NCBI GenBank assembly: GCA_035999765.1
Contig: CP108521.1
Location: forward strand, 3,782,001-3,846,000
From: Streptomyces sp. NBC_01231
GTDB lineage: Bacteria; Actinomycetota; Actinomycetes; Streptomycetales; Streptomycetaceae
Length of the DNA: 64,000 bases
Direction: 5' to 3'
Shown here: positions 32,868-39,839 of the stretch, one piece after another
Layout: every line of letters begins with the position of its first letter
How positions within the stretch are numbered: position 1 is the stretch's first letter
Notes under the pieces: model-generated
What the model was told of the DNA's origin: nothing
Databases searched by the model: none
Seen by the model: only the letters and a program-made list of their open reading frames with translations
Translations under genes and position numbers: made by a program

Positions 32868-32935
32868 AGGCCTCTCTTAACCCGCTATTCCCGACACACC
32901 CGATTGAGTGGCACCTATTGGGCTATGTACCTTTT
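32868..32935 (-). promoter_or_regulatory. Conserved upstream element (copy 3)
   Basis: Minus strand: AAAAGGTACATAG, spacer, ATCGGGTGTGTCGGGAATA, then GGTTAAGAGAGG, identical in its blocks to copy 2 and 73 bases upstream of the start. Confidence 0.6.
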
Positions 32936-33353
32936 ATGATGACCGGAGGAGACGACCGTACTCCAGCAGCCGGCTGCCGCTCGGGCACTGCCTCTGCACC
33001 CGTATGGGCGGCAGTTGTGGCCTGCGCACGAGGATCGGGCTGGCGTTCTCCCGGGAGCCGGAGGAGACGGAAAGAGCTGTGGAGCACCTTGGTCAACACG
33101 GGCTGCGCGGCGAAGGCGTGACCCGCTGTCGCCGGAGTGGTCAAGCGCGGGGTGACGGGGGCGGGGCCGATGCCGCGGGCTCGGCCGGCGGTCATCCGTC
33201 CGGCGCGGCCGCCCGAGGGCTGCACGGTGGCCGCCGTCGCGGCGGCCGACCTCGCCCCAACGACGTTCCTTGGTCCGCCGCCCCCGTCGGCCGTCACACC
33301 CTGACCACGAGCGGGCCCATGGTCAGGGTGGCCGGTGGCCGGGCGGGGCGCGA
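32936..33353. other. Intergenic, no gene supported
   Basis: About 420 bases between the last paralog and the DUF6207 gene. Open frames here are Arg/Gly-rich and without ribosome binding sites. No promoter or hairpin stands out. Confidence 0.45.
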
Positions 33354-33641
33354 TCACCTTCTGGTGCCGAGTTCCTGACGCAGATCCAGATAGAAGCGCA
33401 GCCATACGCCGGACTGGCTCGGTACCCGGGCCGTCCGGTCGTCGGCCGGGGCCGCCCACGGGTCGGAGACCGCCCGCTCAAAGGCGACCGCGGCCTTCTC
33501 ATCGACGGCCGCGGTCGCCCACCGGTGGGCGACCGCCCGATGGAAGGCCAGCGCTGTCTCCTCATCGGCGGCCGCCGCATCCACGACCAGCAGACCCGGC
33601 TCCGCCATGTGCACGTCCTGAATCGGTTTCATGTCGGCCAT
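33354..33641 (-). CDS. DUF6207-family small protein
   Basis: 95 residues. The start MADMKPIQDVHMAEPGLLVV and AAADEETALAFHRAVAHRWA match the Streptomyces DUF6207 family (a HV.EPGLLV.D..AADE...A motif), and the end VWLRFYLDLRQELG matches its RVY.DTRR-type C-terminus. In between, TAAVDEKAAVAFERAVSDPW partially repeats the ADEETALAFHRAVAHRWA helix, so the copy is longer than usual by an internal duplication. GAAGG precedes the ATG. Function of the family unknown. Confidence 0.72.
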   Translation of the reverse strand: MADMKPIQDVHMAEPGLLVVDAAAADEETALAFHRAVAHRWATAAVDEKAAVAFERAVSDPWAAPADDRTARVPSQSGVWLRFYLDLRQELGTRR

Positions 33642-33822
33642 GACGCCTTCGCCCGACGTGATCGTTCTCCCAGCCCGGCACCTTCACCCGATCGAGATCA
33701 TCAACGGCTGGGAACCGTCCGCTGCGGCCGTCCGTGCAAGCCGGCCTTGAGGCCGTGGCCGGACCGGCACCCGTCCGCCCACACTCCGAACACGTGCCGC
33801 GACGCAGGTCGACGGTGCTGGG

Positions 33823-34107
33823 TCAGCCCACTGCCACCATCGTCAGAGCTGCCAATACGGTGATCACCGCGACGGGAACCATGACGATCCGCGCCCGCTC
33901 CATCCTCGCGCGCACGCTCTCGCACCTGGCTGCTGAGCGCTCGCCGCGGCCCTCGGGTGGTTTCCGGGCGGAGAGTATTCCGTCGGTGGAGAAGGGAGCG
34001 GGGAGGAAGCGGCAGCAACCGCAGTCGCTCTCGCCGCTGTCCAGCCAGTCCGCGCCCGTCGGCCCGGCGAAGTCCACCGGGGCCCCGTCGTCGTCCCACA
34101 TCGTCAT
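33823..34107 (-). CDS. Small protein with C-terminal membrane helix
   Basis: 94 residues from the ATG at 34107 (MTMWDDDGAPVDFAGPTGAD). It contains DSGESDCGCCRFLP with three close cysteines (CGCC), a basic middle, and a hydrophobic C-terminal helix (ARIVMVPVAVITVLAALTMV). This is a tail-anchored layout. No ribosome binding site is evident and sequence upstream in another frame (GDIRITMNRGDVADRWG) looks protein-like, so the 5' part may be frameshifted. Family unknown. Confidence 0.42.
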   Translation of the reverse strand: MTMWDDDGAPVDFAGPTGADWLDSGESDCGCCRFLPAPFSTDGILSARKPPEGRGERSAARCESVRARMERARIVMVPVAVITVLAALTMVAVG

Positions 34108-34382
34108 GACGAGTTCAACGATCCGCCCCAACGGTCGGCTACGTCCCCGCGGTTCATGGTGATGCGGATGTCACCGGGCAGGGGGTGACCGGCCGGACCG
34201 TACACGGATGCGACCGGAGGGCCGCTGCGACAGCGCCGTGGGGGAACGAACCACTGCCGCAGCAACCTTCCGGGCGGTGTCTGCCCGTTCGGGACGCTGT
34301 GCAGTCCAGACGTCACTCCCGTGAGGGACACGGCAGGTCAGCCGCCGGACAGGTGCTCGCGGCACCAGGGGGAGCAACGGGG

Positions 34383-35624
34383 TTACGGGACAAGCCGGTT
34401 CAGGATCCGGCAGGCGTGGCCGACCCCGTCCTCGGTCGTCAGCGTGCGGCCCAGTCGACGGGCCGCCTCGGCATGACCGGCGTCCCCGGTGACAGCTCGC
34501 AGGCGGTCGGCGAGAGTGGAGACGGTGAGCTGCCGGGACGGCAAGGGCTTCGGGCCCACTCCGAGGCTGTGGACCCGGTCGGCCCAGTAGGGCTGATCGC
34601 CGAAGAACGGGCAGACCAGGGACGGCACTCCGGAGCGCAGTGCCGAGGCCGTGGTGCCCGCTCCGCCGTGGTGGACCACCGCAGCCATGCGGGGGAACAG
34701 CCAACTGTGGGATGTGTCCCCGACCACGAGCATGTCGTCGTCACTCGTGGAGGGGTCTCCGGCCAGGACTCCGCGCAGTCCCGCGCGCCGCAGTGCGGCG
34801 CGTACGACGCGGTCGGTGGCCCCTGGGTCGCTGGTTTTCATGCTGCCGAAGCCCACGTACACGGGCGGTGGCCCGTCGTCCAGGAAGTCGAGCAGGCGCG
34901 GTGGCGGTTTCCACAGTGGTTGGTCGTGGTGCCAGAAGCCGGTCATGTGGACGTTGGGCCCCCAGTCGGGCGGCCGGGGTACGAGGGTGGGGCTGAACGC
35001 ACACAGCACGGGGGCCTGACGGACTCGGCGGTACGGGCCGAGAGGGGAGAGAGCGGGAAGGCCGAGGCCCTCCCTGCGCCAGGTGTTGATGAACTGGCGG
35101 CACACCAGCCACGCTCCCAGGTTGACCGCGTCGAAACTGAGGCGGTTTCCGAGGGATCCGAGGAACCGCGCGGCCGGTGTGAACGGGTGGGGGAACACTC
35201 CCGTGGGCTGGCTGGGCTGGAAATGGATGATCGCGTGCGGGATGCGCAGGTACTGGCTCAGGTGGACGCCGAGCAGACCGAACGTGGGTGCCAGGACGAG
35301 ATCGGCTCCCTCGGCGCCCGCCTGGGTCTCGGCGAGCAGGCGGGAGAACAGTGGCCGCATGATCCGGTTGATGCCGCGGATGAAGGCCACCGGGTTGCGT
35401 CGGCCGGCCAGCAGTTCCTGTCCTTCGGGCGATTCGATGATCTCGCCGGGGTCCGCCGGGAGAGAGTGGAACTGCAGTCCCGCCCCGGTGATCAGGTGCT
35501 GGTAGCGGGAACTGGCGAGCAGGCGGACGGAATCGCCCTGGCGGGTCAGTGCCCTGCCCAGCGCCAGGCACGGCTGGACGTCCCCACGCGATCCTGCGGC
35601 AAAGATCACTACGGTTCGGCCCAT
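34383..35624 (-). CDS. GT1-family glycosyltransferase (UDP-glucuronosyl/sterol glucosyltransferase-like)
   Basis: 413 residues with GT-B fold: MGRTVVIFAAGSRGDVQPCL (typical start with the GSRGDVQP motif of sterol and macrolide GT1 enzymes), VLAPTFGLLGVHLSQYLRIP, then the donor-binding motif VVHHGGAGTTASALRSGVPS followed by VCPFFGDQPYWADRV. It transfers a sugar to a hydrophobic small-molecule acceptor. The ATG at 35624 starts the first strand; GAGGGAGG lies immediately before it at poor spacing, so a slightly different start is possible. It stands alone, next to a mobile element. Confidence 0.92.
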   Translation of the reverse strand: MGRTVVIFAAGSRGDVQPCLALGRALTRQGDSVRLLASSRYQHLITGAGLQFHSLPADPGEIIESPEGQELLAGRRNPVAFIRGINRIMRPLFSRLLAETQAGAEGADLVLAPTFGLLGVHLSQYLRIPHAIIHFQPSQPTGVFPHPFTPAARFLGSLGNRLSFDAVNLGAWLVCRQFINTWRREGLGLPALSPLGPYRRVRQAPVLCAFSPTLVPRPPDWGPNVHMTGFWHHDQPLWKPPPRLLDFLDDGPPPVYVGFGSMKTSDPGATDRVVRAALRRAGLRGVLAGDPSTSDDDMLVVGDTSHSWLFPRMAAVVHHGGAGTTASALRSGVPSLVCPFFGDQPYWADRVHSLGVGPKPLPSRQLTVSTLADRLRAVTGDAGHAEAARRLGRTLTTEDGVGHACRILNRLVP

Positions 35625-35893
35625 ACCTCCCTCGATCCTGGTCGTGCGCGTAGTCGTCGCCGACGGGACGACCGTGAGGCAGGCAGCGCGTCCCGCTCCC
35701 GAATGAAGGCCGGGTTCGCTGCTGGGTTTCATTCGCAGCGCATCGGGCTTCAGCCCGGTGGTGAAGCCAATCTTGTGACTGCGGCGCGGAGCGTCACAGT
35801 GTCGTTCCGGCGGAGCCGGAGCGCGCGCAGCGGTGAGGTGAGGAACGGATGTTCCCGGCGACAGTCGGTGTGGCCCGTTCGTACGATCGTCGC

Positions 35894-37123
35894 ATGCAGC
35901 TTCGGTACGCCTTCAGGTTGCACCCGGAGCCTCGTCAACGCGCTGCGTTGGCACGGGCGTTCGGTTGCGCTCGAGTGGTGTTCAACGACGCGGTGCGCAC
36001 CCTTGAGGACGCCCGCGCGGCCAAGGTGCCCTACCCCAGGGCCGGGGCCCTGTCCCAGCAGTTGATCACCCAGGCCAAGAACACCCCCGCACGCGCCTGG
36101 CTGGCCGAGGTCTCCTCGGTCGTCCTGCAGCAGTCCTTGCGGGACGTGGAGAGCGCGTATCGGAATTTCTTTGCCTCCTTGAAGGGGGAGCGCAAGGGGC
36201 CGAAGATGGGCGCGCCGCGGTTCAAGTCGCGCAAGGACGCCCGGCAGTCGATCCGGTTCACCGCGAACGCCCGCTGGAAGATCACCGGGAAGGGGCGGCT
36301 GTCGCTGCCGAAGATCGGCGAGGTGCGGGTGAGGTGGTCCCGCATCCTGCCAGCCGTGCCGTCCAGCGTGACGGTGATCCTGGACTCGGCGGGGAGGTAC
36401 TTCGCGTCCTTCGTCATCGACACCGACCCCGGCGTTGACCAGGCCCGCTGGGGCGAGCCGGACCCCGACAACGCCATCGGCATTGATCTGGGGCTCACGC
36501 ACTTCGCGGTCCTTTCCGACGGCACAAAGATCGGCTCGCCGCGGTTCCTGCGCCGTGCGGAGAAAAAACTGAAGAAGGCACAGCGGGAGTTGTCCCGTAA
36601 GCAGAAGGGATCTAAGAACCGGGCCAAGGCCCGTTTGAAGGTTGCCCGCGCCCATGCCAAGGTGGCTGATGCACGCAAGGAGTTCCACCATCAGTTGTCC
36701 ACGCAGTTGATCCGCGAGAACCAAGCGGTCGCGGTGGAGGATCTGGCGGTATCGGGACTTGCGCGCACCCGGTTGGCCAAGAGCGTGCACGACGCGGGCT
36801 GGTCGCAGTTCGTGACCATGCTCGCCTACAAGGCACAGCGGTACGGACGGACCTTCGTGAAGATCGGCCGGTTCGAGCCCACCAGCCAGGTGTGCTCGGC
36901 CTGCGGACACCGTGACGGGCCCAAACCCCTCGACGTGCGAGAGTGGACCTGTCCCGCCTGCGGCACCCTGCATGACCGGGACGTCAACGCCGCACAGAAC
37001 GTGAAACGGGCCGCCGGACTGGCGGCATCGGCCTGCGGAGCGCCGGTAGGACCAGAACCCGTTCTGGCACAGCGCGAAGAAACAGGAAGCCACGGAATCA
37101 CCTGCCCAAGCCGCGCCGCGTAG
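35894..37123 (+). CDS. tnpB: TnpB RNA-guided nuclease, IS605 OrfB family
   Basis: 409 residues from the ATG at 35894 (MQLRYAFRLHPEPRQRAALA). The N-terminal helix-turn-helix and beta-barrel regions are followed by the RuvC-like core: first aspartate in IGIDLGLTHFAVL, glutamate in VAVEDLAVSGLAR, and the third in DRDVNAA. The inserted zinc finger CSACGH...CPACGTLHDRD is complete. All catalytic residues are present, so the nuclease is probably active; a guide omega-RNA would be expected from the 3' end of the gene and the right end (about 36,950-37,181). Length is normal. Confidence 0.95.
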   Translation: MQLRYAFRLHPEPRQRAALARAFGCARVVFNDAVRTLEDARAAKVPYPRAGALSQQLITQAKNTPARAWLAEVSSVVLQQSLRDVESAYRNFFASLKGERKGPKMGAPRFKSRKDARQSIRFTANARWKITGKGRLSLPKIGEVRVRWSRILPAVPSSVTVILDSAGRYFASFVIDTDPGVDQARWGEPDPDNAIGIDLGLTHFAVLSDGTKIGSPRFLRRAEKKLKKAQRELSRKQKGSKNRAKARLKVARAHAKVADARKEFHHQLSTQLIRENQAVAVEDLAVSGLARTRLAKSVHDAGWSQFVTMLAYKAQRYGRTFVKIGRFEPTSQVCSACGHRDGPKPLDVREWTCPACGTLHDRDVNAAQNVKRAAGLAASACGAPVGPEPVLAQREETGSHGITCPSRAA

Positions 37124-37154
37124 CGGCACAGCGACGGGTAGGGACGGCCAGAAT

Positions 37155-37171
37155 CCTCGGGCCGCCCGAGG
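37155..37171. repeat. Right-end hairpin of the TnpB element
   Basis: Perfect 7-bp stem with a 3-base loop just inside the proposed right boundary; also the likely scaffold end of the omega-RNA adjoining the guide. Confidence 0.6.
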
Positions 37172-37177
37172 AGCACG

Positions 37178-38191
37178 TCAAGAGAGTTCCTCCGTCACCG
37201 CGGGCCAGATGCTGTGCAGTTCGCGCTGCCAGTAGGGCCAGGAATGCGTCCCGGGTTCGTAGAGGTTCGTCGAGACGTCGACGCCCGCCGAGCGGAGCGA
37301 TTCGGCGAATTTCGTCACCGACGCCGGAAGTGCCGCTTCGGCCATCGAGCCCACCAGGAGCGCAGACTGCGAATGCCCTTCGTCCAGTGGTCCGGGCGTT
37401 CCGTCTCCCGAGGACAGGTGGACCTTCGTTCCGACGAAGGCGTCCGGCTTGGCGGCGGGGTTGTGAGCCTGCCAGATGTCGGGGTGTCTCTTCGGGTCTC
37501 CCCAGACGCGATTGATGTCGACGCCGTCCATGGCGGAGCCGAGAAGCAGAAGGAAACGCACCGTGGGGTCGTCGAGGTCGACGTACGAACTCATGGAGGC
37601 CACGTACCGGAACATTCCCGGGTGACGCGCCGCGTAGTTGAGCGCGCCGAAGCCTCCCATGGACAGGCCGACGACGGCACGGGAGGAGTTCGCGCGGAAA
37701 CTCCTCTCCATGAGCCGGACGAGTTCGACGGTGTGGAACGTCTCCCAGCGGGGTCTGCCGGCGTACCAGTCGGAGTAGTAGCCGTGCATCCCGCCGTCGG
37801 GCATCACGACAAGCACTTCCGAGTTCTCCGCCAGCGCCTCGACGTCCGTCTCGCGCGTCCAGGAGGTGTAGTCGTCCTCCCCTCCGTGCAGCATGTAGAG
37901 CACGGGGAACGTGCGCTCCCTCTCGCTCTTCCAGCTCTTGGGGAGGATGACGCGGACCGGTACCGAGGCTCTCATGGCCCGTGACCGGACGGTCAGGTCC
38001 ACGGTGCGGGCATCGATTTCGTCGACGTCCGTGATCCGGGCGCCGGTGTCGGCCGACCGGGACGCTTGCCGCACGCCGTTGCCGGCCGCGGCTGCCGCGG
38101 TGCCGTACAGCGGTGTGACGAGCAGGAGACAGGCCAGGAGTGAGCGGCCGGTGAGGCGTGCCCAGTTCGTCCGGGCAATATCGACATTCAC
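37178..38191 (-). CDS. Secreted esterase D / antigen-85-like alpha/beta hydrolase
   Basis: 337 residues from a GTG at 38191. A Sec signal (RSLLACLLLVTPLYGTAAAA) leads to an alpha/beta hydrolase: FPVLYMLHGGEDDYTSW (oxyanion strand), VVMPDGGMHGYYSDWYAG, the nucleophile motif AVVGLSMGGFGALNYAARHP, and the C-terminal histidine in LYEPGTHSWPYWQRELH. These features match the esterase D/Ag85 (mycolyltransferase-fold) group common as secreted proteins in Streptomyces. No ribosome binding site is evident. The stop codon falls inside the right end of the adjacent TnpB element, so insertion may have replaced the native 3' end. Confidence 0.9.
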   Translation of the reverse strand: MNVDIARTNWARLTGRSLLACLLLVTPLYGTAAAAAGNGVRQASRSADTGARITDVDEIDARTVDLTVRSRAMRASVPVRVILPKSWKSERERTFPVLYMLHGGEDDYTSWTRETDVEALAENSEVLVVMPDGGMHGYYSDWYAGRPRWETFHTVELVRLMERSFRANSSRAVVGLSMGGFGALNYAARHPGMFRYVASMSSYVDLDDPTVRFLLLLGSAMDGVDINRVWGDPKRHPDIWQAHNPAAKPDAFVGTKVHLSSGDGTPGPLDEGHSQSALLVGSMAEAALPASVTKFAESLRSAGVDVSTNLYEPGTHSWPYWQRELHSIWPAVTEELS

Positions 38192-38441
38192 GTGCAGACC
38201 ATGCCGACATCGGCTGTCTGATCCCCAGCCGACACGCCGATTTTATGGAGATATGATCAACTTATTCCGATGTAGCACTGTTCGTGGTCTGTCATCGGTC
38301 CGCCCGTCGTGCAGCCAGACGGCGGACTGTGCGGTTGCGCTGCGACGAGGCAGGCAGCTTGCTTTGTAGAGGTGGCGGGAGAAGACAGGCCAGTGAACTG
38401 AGGGGCAGCCGCACGCGGCCCGGGAATCGTTGGGAGACTCC
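38192..38441. promoter_or_regulatory. Divergent promoter region of esterase and ccr genes
   Basis: The only notably AT-rich stretch nearby is gattttatggagatatgatc around 38,240-38,260, where TATGAT could be a -10 box on the plus strand reading toward ccr, about 190 bases before its start. Weak evidence. Confidence 0.35.
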
Positions 38442-39782
38442 ATGAGCACGACCATGTCCGAAGCCGTCATCGCGGGTGCCGACCGGGCCACACTCGAGAA
38501 ACTGCCCCTGCCCGAACAGTTCGCCGCGGCGACGGTCCGTCTGGCCGACACCAAGATGTTCCAGGACACCGACGACAAGGACGTCCAGAAGTCCCTCTCC
38601 GTGGACCAGGTCCCGATGCCCGAACTGGCTCCGGACGAAGTGCTGATCGCTGTGATGGCGAGCTCCATCAACTACAACACCGTGTGGACCGCGATGTTCG
38701 AACCGCTGCCGACCTTTCAGTTCCTCAGACAGATGGGGAAGGCCGGGGGGTGGGAGCGGCGGCATGACCTCCCCTACCACGTGGTGGGGTCGGACGCCTC
38801 GGGTGTCATCGTGCGAACGGGGTCGTCCGTGCGCAGGTGGAGGGTCGGAGACCACGTCGTGGTGGCGACGGCGTACGTCGACGACCAGGACCCCGAAACA
38901 CACCGGGACGGCATGCTCGGCCACGGTCAGAAGGCGTGGGGATTCGAGACGAACTTCGGCGGACTGGCGCACTACGCGATCGCACGGGCCAGCCAGCTGA
39001 TGCCCAAGCCGGCACTGCTCACCTGGGAGGAGTCAGCCGCCAATCCCCTGTGCGCGGGCACGGCCTATCGCATGCTGGTCAGCGATCGCGGGGCCCAGAT
39101 GAAGCAGGGGGACGTGGTGCTGATCTGGGGAGCGACCGGCGGGCTCGGATCCTACGCGGTTCAGCTCGTCCGCAACGGTGGCGGCATTCCGGTCGGGGTG
39201 GTGAACTCCCGCCACAAGGCCGACCTGTTGCGGTCCCTCGGATGCGAGGCCGTCATCAACCGCTCGGAGATCGACGAGGGTGACGCCACCCTGCTGGAGC
39301 GGCCGGAGGGGTGGAAGAAGCTCGGCGCCGCCGTGCGGGACGCGGTGGGCGAGGACCCGCACATCGTCTTCGAGCACGTCGGCGCGAAGACATTCGGAGC
39401 CTCGGTCTTTCTCGCCAGACGCGGAGGGACGGTGGTCACCTGCGGTTCCAGTACCGGGTACCAGCACACCTACGACAACCGCTACCTGTGGATGCGGCTC
39501 AAGAGGATCATCGGAAGCCACGGGGCCAACCTGCATGAGCAGTGGGAGGTCAACCGGTTGTTCAGCATGGGCCGTCTGCTGCCGGCCCTGTCGAAGACGT
39601 ACCCGCTGGACGAGGTCGCGGCGGCTGCCAGGAGTGTTCAGACCAACGAGCACATCGGCAAGGTGGGTGTTCTGTGTCTCGCACCGTGCCCCGACCTGGG
39701 GGTGACGGATCCTCAGGCCAGGGCGCGCGTGGGCGAGGACCGTCTGCGCGCCTTCCGGAGTGAGTTGCCCCGGGTGGCATAG
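38442..39782 (+). CDS. ccr: Crotonyl-CoA carboxylase/reductase
   Basis: 446 residues of the medium-chain dehydrogenase/reductase superfamily, Ccr subfamily: LPLPEQFAAATVRLADTKMF, SSINYNTVWTAMFEPLPTFQ, YHVVGSDASGVIVRTG, WGFETNFGGLAHYAIARASQ, the NADPH-binding VLIWGATGGLGSYAVQLVRN, and GTVVTCGSSTGYQHTYDNRY. It converts crotonyl-CoA (or a longer 2-enoyl-CoA) with CO2 and NADPH to ethylmalonyl-CoA or an alkylmalonyl-CoA extender unit. GGGAG precedes the ATG at 38442. It is convergent with the PKS gene 57 bases on; the pairing suggests it supplies a branched extender to that PKS. Confidence 0.95.
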   Translation: MSTTMSEAVIAGADRATLEKLPLPEQFAAATVRLADTKMFQDTDDKDVQKSLSVDQVPMPELAPDEVLIAVMASSINYNTVWTAMFEPLPTFQFLRQMGKAGGWERRHDLPYHVVGSDASGVIVRTGSSVRRWRVGDHVVVATAYVDDQDPETHRDGMLGHGQKAWGFETNFGGLAHYAIARASQLMPKPALLTWEESAANPLCAGTAYRMLVSDRGAQMKQGDVVLIWGATGGLGSYAVQLVRNGGGIPVGVVNSRHKADLLRSLGCEAVINRSEIDEGDATLLERPEGWKKLGAAVRDAVGEDPHIVFEHVGAKTFGASVFLARRGGTVVTCGSSTGYQHTYDNRYLWMRLKRIIGSHGANLHEQWEVNRLFSMGRLLPALSKTYPLDEVAAAARSVQTNEHIGKVGVLCLAPCPDLGVTDPQARARVGEDRLRAFRSELPRVA

Positions 39783-39790
39783 CGGAGAGG

Positions 39791-39824
39791 GGTCTCGGGC
39801 AGGTTCGGCGACCTGCCCGGGACC
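39791..39824. terminator. Bidirectional hairpin terminator between ccr and the PKS
   Basis: CGGGCAGGT (39796-39804) and ACCTGCCCG (39811-39819) pair perfectly and the stem extends to 39791/39824 (14 bp), centred in the 57-base convergent gap. Confidence 0.85.
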
Positions 39825-39839
39825 GGTCGTGGGCGCGTG

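Larger units (their letters stand above)
32310..32935. repeat. Tandem duplicated segment, copy B
   Basis: Second copy of the 31608-32236 segment with terminator, the 32541 gene and its upstream element. Differences are scattered substitutions and small indels in the non-coding part, so the duplication is not very recent. Confidence 0.85.
35735..37181. mobile_element. IS200/IS605-superfamily element (tnpB only, IS1341 type)
   Basis: A stand-alone tnpB gene flanked by short hairpins rather than inverted repeats, as in this superfamily. On the left, cgggcttcagcccg (about 35746-35759) is a hairpin; on the right, CCTCGGG-CCG-CCCGAGG (37155-37171) is followed by AGCACGTCAAG, resembling the hairpin-plus-GTCAA right ends of these elements. 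No tnpA is present, so it would move only with help in trans. Exact ends are estimates. Confidence 0.65.
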
